From ZC4RG42 sp036676355 (GTDB lineage Bacteria > Pseudomonadota > Gammaproteobacteria > Burkholderiales > SG8-39), in assembly GCA_036676355.1 (NCBI GenBank), contig JAKFDA010000041.1, positions 1 through 47,354 of the forward strand: a stretch of 47,354 bases of DNA, read 5' to 3'. Positions 17,795 to 27,136 of this stretch are shown here, in pieces. A program made the translations under genes and the position numbers. Below the pieces are notes generated by a model that was not told the origin of the DNA, did no database searches, and saw only the letters and a program-made list of their open reading frames with translations. The first letter of the stretch is position 1. Each line of letters opens with the position of its first letter.

Positions 17795-19033
17795 TCAGGC
17801 GCGTAACGCACCGGCTCGCGCAGTAGCCGACGGTCGGACATGCTCGCGTCCCAACGCGGCGATATTGCTCACGCCGCTATGCAGCATGGTGTTAACCAGT
17901 TCGCGTTGGAAATACTCCATCACACCATTCACGCCGCCTGCACCGCCGACCGTGAGGCCGTACATGAGCGGCCGCCCGATTGCGACGGCATTCGCGCCGA
18001 GCGCAAGCGCCTTCACGACATCCGTCCCGCGACGAATACCGCTGTCCAGAATGATCGGCACATCGCCTTGCAATGCGCCGGCGACCTTGGGCAGCACCGT
18101 GATCGCTGCCGGCGTACCGTCGAGTGCGCGGCCGCCGTGGTTAGACACTTGAATCGCCGCGGCGCCCGCTTTGGCGCCTGCGACCGCATCTTCAGGCCGT
18201 GTAATCCCTTTGACGATCACCGGCAGTCCGGTGATCTTGCGAATGAACTCGACGTCGTTCCATGACAGATTCGTTTTGAAAGCGTTCGCCGCCTTGCCGC
18301 CCGCAGGAAAGTTGCCGTAAGGCAGCCACGGACGCGGCTTGCCCAACCGTTCATATTCGTCGGACGAGCCCTGGCCGATCGCGTCGATGGTCAGCACGAT
18401 GGCGTGGTATCCCGCAGCCTTAGCGCGCTGCAGCACTTCGCGCGATAAGCCTTCATCGACGTTGAGATACATCTGGAACCATTTCGGATCCTTCGTGGCT
18501 TTCGATATGTCTTCCATGCTGCGCGTCGAAGCGCTGGAGACGGTGAGCAGGGCGCCGGATCGCGATGCGCCTTGGGCGGTTGCGACTTCGCCCGCAGGGT
18601 GATGCAAACCGTGACTCCCGAATGGCGTCACGATGATCGGATGCGGCAGCTTGAGACCCAGCAGGCTGACCGAGGTGTCGATCGTGTCGCGCACCACGCC
18701 TTGCATGCGGTGCGGGGTAAAGATGTAGTCGTCGAACGCGCGGCGATTTTCACGCAGCGTCCACATCTCGCCGGAGCCGTGCGCGACGAATACATAAACG
18801 CCTTCCGAATATTTCTTCTTCGCCTCGGCTTCCAGTAGATCGATGTTGTAAACGCGAATGTCCTTGTTGATACCTTTGCGAACAATTTCCAGCGATTCGG
18901 TATTCGCTTCTTCGGGAAGTTGTGCGCGTGCCAGACCGGTCGCGCCCAACGCTGCGACGCCGAGACCGGCGCCCGCCAGACGAAACATGTCTCGTCGCGA
19001 TTCGTTCACAAGCTTTGCTTCGTGAGTTGGCAT
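17795..19033 (-). CDS. Tat-exported FMN alpha-hydroxy-acid dehydrogenase
   Basis: A 412-residue member of the FMN-dependent L-lactate dehydrogenase/glycolate oxidase/lactate 2-monooxygenase family, which oxidise 2-hydroxy acids to 2-oxo acids. A Tat signal (SRRDMFRLAGAGLGVAALGA) is followed by ARA cleavage around residue 37. The TIM barrel shows TPFGSHGLHHPAGE, WFQMYLN, VIVKGI, the catalytic His loop SNHGGRALDG and DSGIRRGTDVVKALALGA. TTGGAGG 4 bp upstream supports ATG 19033. The Tat signal implies folding with FMN before export, unlike the usual cytosolic enzymes. Confidence 0.9.
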   Translation of the reverse strand: MPTHEAKLVNESRRDMFRLAGAGLGVAALGATGLARAQLPEEANTESLEIVRKGINKDIRVYNIDLLEAEAKKKYSEGVYVFVAHGSGEMWTLRENRRAFDDYIFTPHRMQGVVRDTIDTSVSLLGLKLPHPIIVTPFGSHGLHHPAGEVATAQGASRSGALLTVSSASTRSMEDISKATKDPKWFQMYLNVDEGLSREVLQRAKAAGYHAIVLTIDAIGQGSSDEYERLGKPRPWLPYGNFPAGGKAANAFKTNLSWNDVEFIRKITGLPVIVKGITRPEDAVAGAKAGAAAIQVSNHGGRALDGTPAAITVLPKVAGALQGDVPIILDSGIRRGTDVVKALALGANAVAIGRPLMYGLTVGGAGGVNGVMEYFQRELVNTMLHSGVSNIAALGREHVRPSATARAGALRA

Positions 19034-19113
19034 AAAACCTCCAAGGTGATTCATAGCGCTGCATTCCATGCAGGCGCCATGCAGCGCCGCAATGGCGCGC
19101 CATACCGGCTGCG

Positions 19114-19680
19114 TTACTGCGCCATTGCTTCAAGCGAAATACGCAGGGTCAACTCGTCGTCGACATGCGGCGCGTATTTGCCGGCGTTGAAATCCGAGCG
19201 CTTGATCGTCGTGACGGCGTCGGCACCGATCGCATCCTTCTTAGTCATCGGATGGGCCGCGTTCTTGAACGATGTCACTTTGAGCGTGACTGGTTTGGTG
19301 ATGCCCTTGATTGTCAGGTTGCCGTCGATGGTGGAGGGTTTGTCCCCTTCGAAATTTACGTCCGTGGACTTGAACGTTGCAGTGGGGAAGTTAGCCGTGT
19401 CGAGAAAGTCGGCCGCTTGAATATGTTCATTGAACAGCTTCGATCCCGTGTTCACCGACTTCATGTCGATGGTGATATCGACAAGACCCGTTCTCGCTTC
19501 CTTGTCGTACACGACCTTGCCAATTGTTTTGTCGAAGTGGCTGATTTGCGTCGAATAGCCGAAGTGGCTGTATTCGAAACGCGGATAGGTGTGGTCCTGG
19601 TCAATCACGTACGTCGTGGGGGCCGCAAAAGCAGAAACGGAAAAGACTGACGCCGCGATCAACCCTGCAAGCTTTTTCAT
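19114..19680 (-). CDS. YceI-family periplasmic lipid-binding protein
   Basis: A 188-residue exported lipocalin-like protein of the YceI family, which bind long isoprenoids and respond to alkaline or osmotic stress. The signal peptide is MKKLAGLIAASVFSVSAFA. Mature features: YVIDQDHTYPRFEYSHFGYS, FDKTIGKVVYD, HIQAADFLDTANFPTATFKS and DGNLTIKGITKPVTLKVTSF. AGGAG upstream supports the second ATG, at 19680. Same strand as the hydroxy-acid dehydrogenase, 80 bp apart. Confidence 0.93.
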   Translation of the reverse strand: MKKLAGLIAASVFSVSAFAAPTTYVIDQDHTYPRFEYSHFGYSTQISHFDKTIGKVVYDKEARTGLVDITIDMKSVNTGSKLFNEHIQAADFLDTANFPTATFKSTDVNFEGDKPSTIDGNLTIKGITKPVTLKVTSFKNAAHPMTKKDAIGADAVTTIKRSDFNAGKYAPHVDDELTLRISLEAMAQ

Positions 19681-19902
19681 ATGCATCTCCTGAAGTGGCG
19701 GGCTCCGAATGGAGCGCAGGAGTACATTGAATCATCTAGGTGAACTCAAAAAAAGCGCGTTATTTAGACGTATTTGATCGCAAAATTCGATTAATAAGAG
19801 GTCATCGGAAATCCGGGAAGCGCGCATCGGCGATCTCACCAGGCGGCAGCACGGTACACATCCTGCAACACGACAGCGCTTCCAGCGTGGTGCGAGGATC
19901 CG

Positions 19903-21234
19903 ATGCATTCATACAGAACCGTGGTGTTCATGCTCGCCGGACTGCTGCTATGGGCTTCGGGCGGAACACAGGCGCAAACATCGTCTCTCGCGGAGCAGGC
20001 GCTTGGCAGGGCGGCGGCCGTGGAACAGAAGCTCATCGCGTGGCGCCGCGATATTCATCAGCATCCCGAAATGGGCGATCAGGAAAAGCGCACCGCAAAG
20101 CTGGTCGCCGATCATTTGCGCCGCCTCGACATGGAGGTGCTCACAGGCGTTGGCCGCACGGGCGTAGTCGGCATTCTCAAAGGCGGCAAGCCGGGGCGGA
20201 CCGTGGCACTGCGCGCCGACATGGATGCCCTGCCGGTCAAAGAGCCGCAAACGCTTCCCTTTGCGTCGAAAGCCAAGGGCACGTATCACGGCAAGGAAGT
20301 GGACGTCATGCACGCATGCGGCCATGACGCGCACACCGCCATGCTGATGGCCACCGCCGAAGTGCTGGCAGGTATGCGCGCAAACTTGCCGGGTACGGTC
20401 GTGTTCATCTTCCAGCCGGCGGAAGAGGGGTCGAGCGTTTACCGGCCGAGCGATGGGAAAAGCTCTGGCGCCAAACTGATGGTGGAAGAGGGTCTGTTCG
20501 ACCGGCTGAAGCCCGACGCGGTCTTCGGTCTGCATGTGATGCCAGGACCCTCCGGACAAATCAGTTGGCGGAGTGGCGCAACCACAGCCGCCAGCGATAC
20601 CCTGCAGATCACGGTGACGGGCAAGCAAGGACATGGTGGCATGCCCTGGTACACCATCGATCCCATCGTCACCGCGGCGCAGGTGATCAACGGTTTGCAA
20701 ACGGTCGTGAGCCGTCGCGCGAACCTCACTCAGTCGCCGGCAGTGGTGACGATCGGCCAGATAAGCGGGGGCAGCGGTCCGAATATCGTGCCGGAAGAAG
20801 TCTCGATGTCCGGCACGATTCGCACTTACGATGAACAGGTTCGGACGCAGGTCCTGCGGGACGTGAAGCTCAGCGCGGAGAACGCTGCCGAAGGTATGGA
20901 TGCGACTGCCAATGTGGTCCTCGTTCCCTCTTATCCCACCACGGTGAACGACGAGCGACTCGCAACGCAGATGGCCCCGGTGCTGGAGCGCGCGGCCAAC
21001 GGCGAGGTGGCGACCGCGCCTTTGCCGGGCGCGTCGGAAGATTTCTCGTTCTTCGCTCAGCAAGCGCCGGGGTTATATGTTTTCCTCGGGATCACGCCTA
21101 AAGGAGAGGATCCGGCCACGGCTGCGCCGAATCACAATCCGAATTTCTACGTTGACGAAAGCGCCCTCGTCATCGGCACTCGCGCCATGGCCTCGATGGC
21201 CGCGGCATTTCTCGAGGCAAAGAAGGCGCCTTAG
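19903..21234 (+). CDS. Exported M20D-family amidohydrolase
   Basis: A 443-residue zinc peptidase of the M20D group (hippurate/IAA-amino-acid hydrolase type) that cleaves N-acyl amino acids. An N-terminal signal peptide ending GTQAQ places it in the periplasm. Metal ligands are visible in MHACGHDAHTAML, FQPAEEG and the C-terminal NHNPNFYVDE; the lid domain has GKQGHGGMPW, and the cap has GTIRTYDEQV. The 222-bp gap to the divergent yceI-type gene should hold both promoters. A pirin gene follows 30 bp downstream on the same strand. Confidence 0.92.
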   Translation: MHSYRTVVFMLAGLLLWASGGTQAQTSSLAEQALGRAAAVEQKLIAWRRDIHQHPEMGDQEKRTAKLVADHLRRLDMEVLTGVGRTGVVGILKGGKPGRTVALRADMDALPVKEPQTLPFASKAKGTYHGKEVDVMHACGHDAHTAMLMATAEVLAGMRANLPGTVVFIFQPAEEGSSVYRPSDGKSSGAKLMVEEGLFDRLKPDAVFGLHVMPGPSGQISWRSGATTAASDTLQITVTGKQGHGGMPWYTIDPIVTAAQVINGLQTVVSRRANLTQSPAVVTIGQISGGSGPNIVPEEVSMSGTIRTYDEQVRTQVLRDVKLSAENAAEGMDATANVVLVPSYPTTVNDERLATQMAPVLERAANGEVATAPLPGASEDFSFFAQQAPGLYVFLGITPKGEDPATAAPNHNPNFYVDESALVIGTRAMASMAAAFLEAKKAP

Positions 21235-21264
21235 TCGCTCATGCACGAACAAGAAAGAGCAAAC

Positions 21265-22155
21265 ATGATCGATCTGCTTATTCGGCAACGGCGACGCGAC
21301 CTCGGCGGGTTCGAAGTAGGGCGGGTATTGCCCTATACCCAACGACGGATGGTCGGCCCCTTCATCTTTTTCGATCACATGGGTCCGGTCGATTTTCCGC
21401 CCGGCATCCCGCGCTCGACGGATGTGCGTCCGCATCCGCATATCGGACTGTCGACCATCACCTATCTGCTCGAAGGCGAGATCATGCATCGCGACAGCGT
21501 CGGATCGGAACAGCCGATCCGGCCGGGCGAGGTCAATTGGATGACAGCAGGGAGCGGCATCACGCACTCCGAACGATTCGAGCGCGCGCGTCGCGAAGGC
21601 GGCAGGATGAACGGCCTCCAGGCATGGACTGCACTGCCGACCGAACACGAAGAAACCGAACCTTCCTTCGCGCACTACGATGGCGATCAATTGCCGATCA
21701 TCGACGAGCAGGGTGCGCGGTTGCGCGTCATCGCTGGCGAGGCTTATGGCGCGAAAGCGGCCGTCGCGGTCTATTCGCCGCTGTTTTACGTGCACGCGCA
21801 TCTGCAAGCGGGGGCGAGCCTCTCGCTCCCGCGCGAATATTCCGAGCGCGCGGCTTATGTCGTCACCGGCGCCGCGGAGATCGGTAACGATCGCCTTTCT
21901 GCCGGCGAAATGGCGGTATTCCGCGCAAAGGCGGACGGGCAAATCAAGGCGCTGAAGGCCGCGCACATCATGCTGCTCGGCGGTGAGCCGATCGGTCCGC
22001 GCTTCATCGACTGGAATTTCGTTTCGTCGTCGAAGGAGCGCATCGAGCAGGCCAAGGCCGACTGGCGCGCAGGTCGAATGAAGCTGCCGGACCTGGACCA
22101 CGATGAGTTCATTCCGCTGCCGGAACCGGCGGCGCCTGCGAATCCCATGTCATGA
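21265..22155 (+). CDS. Pirin-family protein (PA3240-like bicupin)
   Basis: A 296-residue pirin of the longer type. The N-terminal cupin has GRVLPYTQRRMVGPFIFFDH, DVRPHPHIGLSTITYLLEGE and WMTAGSGITHSERF with the His/Glu iron ligands; the C-terminal cupin ends with LLGGEPIGPRFIDWNFVSSS. ATG 21265 (MIDLLIRQRR) matches the usual N-terminus; ATG 21241 is an alternative. The ribosome-binding site is weak. Only distantly similar to the pirin at 13180, so these are not recent duplicates. Confidence 0.92.
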   Translation: MIDLLIRQRRRDLGGFEVGRVLPYTQRRMVGPFIFFDHMGPVDFPPGIPRSTDVRPHPHIGLSTITYLLEGEIMHRDSVGSEQPIRPGEVNWMTAGSGITHSERFERARREGGRMNGLQAWTALPTEHEETEPSFAHYDGDQLPIIDEQGARLRVIAGEAYGAKAAVAVYSPLFYVHAHLQAGASLSLPREYSERAAYVVTGAAEIGNDRLSAGEMAVFRAKADGQIKALKAAHIMLLGGEPIGPRFIDWNFVSSSKERIEQAKADWRAGRMKLPDLDHDEFIPLPEPAAPANPMS

Positions 22156-22170
22156 CATAGGGCCTTGGTT

Positions 22171-22192
22171 ATATCCAAAGATATTCGGATAT
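22171..22192. promoter_or_regulatory. AT-rich dyad in the gap before the first usp gene
   Basis: ATATCC (22171-22176) and GGATAT (22187-22192) are perfect inverted arms around AAAGATATTC, which is itself partly symmetric. It stands out in a GC-rich window and marks the boundary of the stress island. The 331-bp gap (22156-22486) also has a TATGAT hexamer at 22425-22430 that could be the usp -10; no FNR-type box is placed in front of it. Confidence 0.35.
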
Positions 22193-22486
22193 CGAATGCG
22201 CAGGCACAGGCGCGCACTTTTGCTCACATCAGTCGGTCTTTGTACCTGCCGGAATTGCTCGTGAGGCGCGCGAACCGCAGATGAGAAGTTCGCCCGTCGG
22301 CGAATTTTCCGGAAGCGGTCAACGCACATGTAAAAAATTTCGACAAACCGAATCGAGCACATCCAGGCTTCGGCGCAGCAGAGCGCTGCGCGGGCAATGA
22401 CCTCTTTATTTGGCCTGGTTTGGCTATGATGAAAACGTGGATATCAAGCGGACGCAATTCAACCCCTTCCGGTTAAGGAGCGAACA

Positions 22487-22951
22487 ATGACCCAGCACAT
22501 CCTTGTTCCCACAGACGGTTCAAAGCTTTCTCGAAAAGCCGTTGAAGCAGGCATTGCGTTCGCCCAATCCCATGCCGCAAAAGTCACCATCTATCACGCG
22601 CTTGAGCCGTTCCCGCTCTATCTCAGAGGCGAATCGAACGCATTGAACCCCGATTTCATCCGAACGCTCGAAGCCGAAACACGGCAAGAGGGCGAAAGGC
22701 TTGTCGCCGATGCGGCGCGCATGGCGGAGCAGGCGGGTGTGCCCGTCAGCACCGAAATCGACCGGCCACAGACCCCATACCAGGGAATCGTCGATGCGGC
22801 GAAGCGACTCGGATGCGATTTGGTGTTCATCGGCTCGCACGGGCGTAGCGGCATCTCGGGGCTGCTGCTTGGCAATGTTACGCAAAAGGTTCTCGCGCAC
22901 ATCGATATACCGGTTTTGGTTTACCGCGAACCGCGCGATCAGCAGCAATAG
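22487..22951 (+). CDS. Universal stress protein (UspA family), paralogue A
   Basis: A 154-residue single-domain Usp of the ATP-binding class. It starts with HILVPTDGSKLSRKAVEAGI and ends with the nucleotide loop GSHGRSGISGLLLGNV (G-2x-G-9x-G-N). It probably acts as a cytosolic dimer in stress survival. AAGGAG at 22475-22480 supports ATG 22487. Next is a CBS-pair gene 22 bp downstream. It is one of three Usp paralogues in this window; the other two are closer to each other. Confidence 0.95.
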   Translation: MTQHILVPTDGSKLSRKAVEAGIAFAQSHAAKVTIYHALEPFPLYLRGESNALNPDFIRTLEAETRQEGERLVADAARMAEQAGVPVSTEIDRPQTPYQGIVDAAKRLGCDLVFIGSHGRSGISGLLLGNVTQKVLAHIDIPVLVYREPRDQQQ

Positions 22952-22973
22952 ATGTAGCCGAATGGAGAACGTC

Positions 22974-23423
22974 ATGAACGTCGGTGATATTTGCAACCCG
23001 TTAGTGGTCGTCGCCTATAAGGAAATGAGCGTCGCCGAGGCGGCGCGCCTTATGCGCGAGCAGCACGTCGGCTGCCTTGTTGTCGTCGAAGATACGAATG
23101 AGGGTAAGGCGGTGGTCGGCTTGCTGACCGACCGGGACATAGTGCTTTCGGTTGTCGCGTGCGATTTACAGGCGCAGACGATGACCGTCGGCGACATTAT
23201 GACCACTGACCTTGTAACCGTGCGCGGCGACGATGCACTTGCCGATGTCTTGCACGGCATGCGGCAAGGCGGCGTGCGGCGAGTGCCGGTGGTTTCGGCG
23301 CGAGGCATTTTGCAAGGCATCGTCACGCTCGACGATGTGCTCGCGATCATGACGAATGAACTCGATGATCTTGTACGCGCCGTCAGTCGCGAACAAAAGC
23401 GTGAAACGGCAACGCGCAAGTAA
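22974..23423 (+). CDS. CBS-pair protein A
   Basis: A 149-residue protein consisting almost only of two CBS motifs, a module that binds adenine nucleotides or NAD(H) and senses energy state. Motif 1: EAARLMREQHVGCLVVVED with VVGLLTDRDIVLSVV; motif 2: DDALADVLHGMRQGGVRRVP with GIVTLDDVLAIM. GGAG at 22964-22967 supports ATG 22974. It follows usp in an operon. A related protein is encoded at 41306. Confidence 0.93.
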   Translation: MNVGDICNPLVVVAYKEMSVAEAARLMREQHVGCLVVVEDTNEGKAVVGLLTDRDIVLSVVACDLQAQTMTVGDIMTTDLVTVRGDDALADVLHGMRQGGVRRVPVVSARGILQGIVTLDDVLAIMTNELDDLVRAVSREQKRETATRK

Positions 23424-23530
23424 AGAACGCCGGCCCTAAGCGTCGCTATGCTGCGGCGCATTCCGCGCCCGCGTAGTCGCAGATGGCGGCGAAGAGGGTG
23501 CGGACCGCTTCGTCCCTGTCGGGCTGCGTC

Positions 23531-26161
23531 CTAGCGCCTCGGATTAGTCGCCCGCGGCGTCGGCTGGTTGATTCGGAGGACCGCGGCCGAGAGCAACCAT
23601 CTTTTCACGATTTCCGTCACCGCCGCATAGGCCAGGATGATAACGGCGAGTATCAGTAACAGCGGCGCTTGTAACGGCACAAATCCGAACGCGACTCCGA
23701 CAGCACCAACGTAGGGGAGCGCGCATGCGACGCATGCGATCGCCACCGTTCCCCACAGCAGCAGCGGTCGGGGGACGCTTCGCCAGGCGGGCCGCCACGA
23801 CCGCAGCGTCAACAAAGCCACAAGCTCAGTCATCAGAGACAGCACGAACCAGGCCGTGCGGAAGTGCTCCTCGTCCACGTTGAGGCCGTAAAGCAGTGCG
23901 GCAAACGTGAGGAGGTCAAACACCGTACTCAGCAATCCGAACACCACCATGAAGGTGCGCACATCGCCGACGTTCCAGCGTCCCGGGCGTTCGACGATCT
24001 CCGCATCGACGGCATCGCCCGCGATCGCCATCGACGGCAGATCGGACAACAAATTATTCAACAAGATCTGCTTGGGCAGCAGCGGGAGGAAAGGGATGAA
24101 CAGAGTTCCGAGCGCCATGCTGACCATATTGCCGAAATTGGCACTCGTGGTGACACAGATATATTTCATCGTGTTGGCAAATGCGCGGCGCCCGTCTTCG
24201 ATGCAAACCCGCAGCACATCGAGATCCGGTCCGAGCAGGATTACGTCGGCGCTTTCTCGCGCCACATCGACGGCGCTTTCAACGGAAATTCCAACGTCTG
24301 CGGAATGCAAGGCCGGCGCATCGTTGATGCCGTCCCCCATATAGCCCACCGCATGGCCGGTGCGTTGAAGCGCGCGCACGATCCTTTCCTTCTGGTGCGG
24401 ATCGATTTCGGCGAATATGTCCACATGCTTGGCACGTTGCCATAGCGCCTCGTCGTTCAAGGCGCCGATTTTGTCTCCGGTCAGCATTGCCTGCCGGTTC
24501 AACCCGACGGCGTCGGCGAGGTGCGCCGTAACGTAGCGGTTGTCGCCGCTGATGATCTTCAGTCGCACACCGAGCATCGCGAGGTCTTCGATCAAAGCGC
24601 GGGCGCTCGCTTTCGGACGGTCGAGGAAGATCAGGAAGCCAACGAAGCATAGGCCGGTTTCGTCTTCGATTTCATAGCGCGCTCTGCGTTCGACGGGCTT
24701 CGTCGCAATCGCCAGCACTCTATAACCTTCCGTTCCTTTTTTTTGATAATAGTCCGTGAGGCGCCGGCGCAGCGCTTCGTCCATCACCTCTTCGCGTCCG
24801 TCGTAAGCGGCATGCGTACATACCGACAGCACGGACTCGAACGCGCCCTTGACGATTATTGTTGCAATTCCATGGTCGCAGCGATCCGAGGCAACAATGG
24901 TCAAGCGCCTGCGCTGAAAGTCATATGGGATTTCATCGAGTTTGATCCACTCGTCGATGCGTATATCGGCAGCCTGACCCGCTTTGACGAGCGCGGCGTC
25001 GAGCGGATTCTCGATGCCGGTTTCCAGCGCGGCGTTGAGGTAGGCCAATCGCTGAACCTCGCTTGACGGCCTTCCGTGCGCGTCGACGCATTCTTCCAGC
25101 GCAATGACGCCTTCGGTCAGGGTGCCGGTTTTATCGGTGCACAGTACGTCCATGCTGCCGAGATTCTCAATGGCCTCCAGATGGCGCACGACGACGCCGC
25201 GGCGAGCCATTACGCGCGCGCCCGATGAAAGCGTGACGCTGACGATTGCCGGCAACAGTTCCGGAGACAGTCCGACAGCCAGCGCGACGGCAAAAAGCAA
25301 CGAGTCGATTGCGGGCCGCTCGAACAGCAGATTGGTCAGCAGCACGAACAGCACCATGACAATCATGATTCGCAGGAGCGTGTAACCGAACCGGCGAACG
25401 CCGCGGGTAAATTCGCTGTCCGGTGGCCGCCGCGCCAGCCGCTCCGCAATCCCGCCGTATACGGTTTGTCGCCCCGTGCGAAGGAGCAGGACTCGGGCCG
25501 TTCCGCTACGCACCGAACTGCCCAGAAATACGCAATTCGTTCGCTGTGCCAGGGAAGCATCCGGGGACACCACGCCCACCCGTTTTTCAACAGGAAGCGC
25601 TTCGCCCGTCAGGCTCGATTCGACGACCAGAAAGTCGTGCGCGTCGATAAGAATACCGTCGGCGGGGATCAGATCCCCCGCGGCCAATGTGACGATATCT
25701 CCAGGAACCAGCGTTTCGGATTTGACGCGCGCCAGTTCGCCATCGCGATACACATGGGAGGTGAGCGCCAAGCGACCGCTAAGGCGCTCGATTATTTTTG
25801 ATGCGCGGCGTTCCTGCATAAATCCAAGCACGCCGCTGCAAAAAACGATGATCAGGATCAGGGTGGCGTCTAGCCAGTCTCGCAGCACAAGCGATACAAC
25901 GGCGGCGAACACCAGGATCATCACCAATGGACTTCCGAGTTGCCGACCCAGCAAGGCGAGGGAGGCCGATCGTTCCGGCTCGCGCACGACATTCGGTCCG
26001 AAGCGCCTCATGCGCTCGGTCGCCTGCGCCGTCGACAGTCCTGCGACTTGCGTGTCGAGCAGTTGCAACAGAAAGCCGATCGTGCGATTCCAATACGCGT
26101 ACTCGGGATGACCGTCGTGTTCGGCGGCCCGACTCGGTATTTCCGGCCCGCGCTCTATCAT
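23531..26161 (-). CDS. mgtA: Magnesium-translocating P-type ATPase (MgtA type)
   Basis: An 876-residue P3B ATPase that imports Mg2+ at the expense of ATP. Order: N-terminal cytosolic tail, membrane pair, actuator domain with SSLTGEALPVEK, core helices with AVALAVGLSPELLPAIVSVT, phosphorylation loop CTDKTGTLTEG (Asp about residue 343), nucleotide-binding domain with KGAFESVL, hinge YMGDGINDAPAL, then six C-terminal helices. The PEL/PEM-type metal motif fits MgtA/MgtB. Mg2+ uptake fits ribosome and ATP maintenance under stress. No leader peptide or Mg2+ riboswitch is recognisable upstream. Convergent with the CBS gene. Confidence 0.95.
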   Translation of the reverse strand: MIERGPEIPSRAAEHDGHPEYAYWNRTIGFLLQLLDTQVAGLSTAQATERMRRFGPNVVREPERSASLALLGRQLGSPLVMILVFAAVVSLVLRDWLDATLILIIVFCSGVLGFMQERRASKIIERLSGRLALTSHVYRDGELARVKSETLVPGDIVTLAAGDLIPADGILIDAHDFLVVESSLTGEALPVEKRVGVVSPDASLAQRTNCVFLGSSVRSGTARVLLLRTGRQTVYGGIAERLARRPPDSEFTRGVRRFGYTLLRIMIVMVLFVLLTNLLFERPAIDSLLFAVALAVGLSPELLPAIVSVTLSSGARVMARRGVVVRHLEAIENLGSMDVLCTDKTGTLTEGVIALEECVDAHGRPSSEVQRLAYLNAALETGIENPLDAALVKAGQAADIRIDEWIKLDEIPYDFQRRRLTIVASDRCDHGIATIIVKGAFESVLSVCTHAAYDGREEVMDEALRRRLTDYYQKKGTEGYRVLAIATKPVERRARYEIEDETGLCFVGFLIFLDRPKASARALIEDLAMLGVRLKIISGDNRYVTAHLADAVGLNRQAMLTGDKIGALNDEALWQRAKHVDIFAEIDPHQKERIVRALQRTGHAVGYMGDGINDAPALHSADVGISVESAVDVARESADVILLGPDLDVLRVCIEDGRRAFANTMKYICVTTSANFGNMVSMALGTLFIPFLPLLPKQILLNNLLSDLPSMAIAGDAVDAEIVERPGRWNVGDVRTFMVVFGLLSTVFDLLTFAALLYGLNVDEEHFRTAWFVLSLMTELVALLTLRSWRPAWRSVPRPLLLWGTVAIACVACALPYVGAVGVAFGFVPLQAPLLLILAVIILAYAAVTEIVKRWLLSAAVLRINQPTPRATNPRR

Positions 26162-26367
26162 CGTGCCACGTCATTTCCATGAATCGCCGGGCACAGGCTG
26201 GCCAGGGAAAAATGCGCAATCGTTCGATGTGGTGATGCCACGCGCATTTTTTAACTGTGCGGTTCCATGCCGCCAACTCGGGTTGGCATCCCCGTCAAGC
26301 CGATACGAGGCCCAGCAGTCCGCCCTTTGCACACGCAAGTGCACTCGGGCGCCCGTGGTGATCTTGT

Positions 26368-26409
26368 TTGATCGACGTCAAGCCTGCCGTAATCGTTTTC
26401 TCCTATGTT
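26368..26409 (+). promoter_or_regulatory. FNR/CRP-type box and -10 before the BCAM0308-like gene
   Basis: TTGATCGACGTCAA at 26368-26381 fits TTGA(T/C)-N4-(A/G)TCAA, the FNR/ANR/FixK consensus. A -10-like TATGTT follows at 26404-26409, 23 bp from the box, putting the box at about -41.5 from the expected start site. The predicted leader to ATG 26440 is about 25 nt. Two more such boxes occur in the window. The rest of the 278-bp gap back to mgtA has nothing else clear. Confidence 0.7.
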
Positions 26410-26439
26410 GTAAACGTACGCTTTCAAATCGGGGGTCTC

Positions 26440-26931
26440 ATGAAAGTGGAACGTAGAGCATGGCGGCTGCTTCGACACGAGGAAATGCGAGCCCTGCCGA
26501 ATGAGGAAAGCCCCGATTCGATCCCGGCCCTTTCCGTGCTCAGATGCCCTTTGTGCGGCGTCGCTTACCGCGCAGGACGCTGGAAATGGGAAGCCGCTCC
26601 GGATGATGCAATTGAGGAGCCTTGCCCGGCCTGCAACCGCATACGCAATGATCAGCCGGGCGGCCAAGTCCTGCTGAAAGGGCAGTTCTCCGAAGCCCGC
26701 TGTAACGACCTGCTTCAGCTGCTCAAGCTCACCGAGGAACATGAAAAGGCCGAGCATCCCCTCGAGCGCACGATGAGCATCACTCCGATGGACGGGTCAC
26801 TGCTCGTGGCGACCACGGGCAGGCACCTCGCCCGGTGCATCGGCGAAGCGCTATACGCCTCCTACAGTGGGCAAGTCGAGTATCACTACAGAGAGTCGGA
26901 TGGCATGGTTCAAGTCGTTTGGTCACGCTGA
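26440..26931 (+). CDS. BCAM0308-family zinc-ribbon protein
   Basis: A 163-residue protein resembling the BCAM0308 family. A zinc-ribbon-like domain (CPLCGVAYRAGRW ... CPACNRIR, residues 38-70) is followed by a conserved C-terminal half: EEHEKAEHPLERTMSI, TGRHLARCIGEALY and EYHYRESDGMVQVVW. Members appear with low-oxygen stress genes in Burkholderia; the biochemical role is unknown, and the C-terminal half suggests nucleic-acid or ribosome contact (inference). ATG 26440 has GGGGG at 26431-26435. The gene has its own FNR-type promoter. Confidence 0.85.
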   Translation: MKVERRAWRLLRHEEMRALPNEESPDSIPALSVLRCPLCGVAYRAGRWKWEAAPDDAIEEPCPACNRIRNDQPGGQVLLKGQFSEARCNDLLQLLKLTEEHEKAEHPLERTMSITPMDGSLLVATTGRHLARCIGEALYASYSGQVEYHYRESDGMVQVVWSR

Positions 26932-27136
26932 TCCATGGACACACGACCTACCTCACCTCGCCGGCAGCGCCGCCTCTCCGTTCAAGCTTCGGCTCTGGTG
27001 AGTGGCGCCGAAATCCACGGTGGGATTGACCTGGTCGACGCATTGCTTCGGTCCAACAATTGCTAAAGACAGTGGCAAAAGATCGGAGTGAGTTCGGTAT
27101 TTTTTTCTGAAGTGGCTCGATGAAAAGGAGACGACC

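Noticed and set aside
19948..21063. 371-codon open frame antisense to the amidohydrolase
   Set aside because: The plus strand carries a complete M20 enzyme with all metal ligands; the antisense product is His/Arg-rich without fold features.
27026..27039. TTGACCTGGTCGAC as a further FNR-type box before the repeat protein
   Set aside because: The second half-site should read GTCAA or ATCAA; TCGAC does not fit and no -10 lies at the right spacing.
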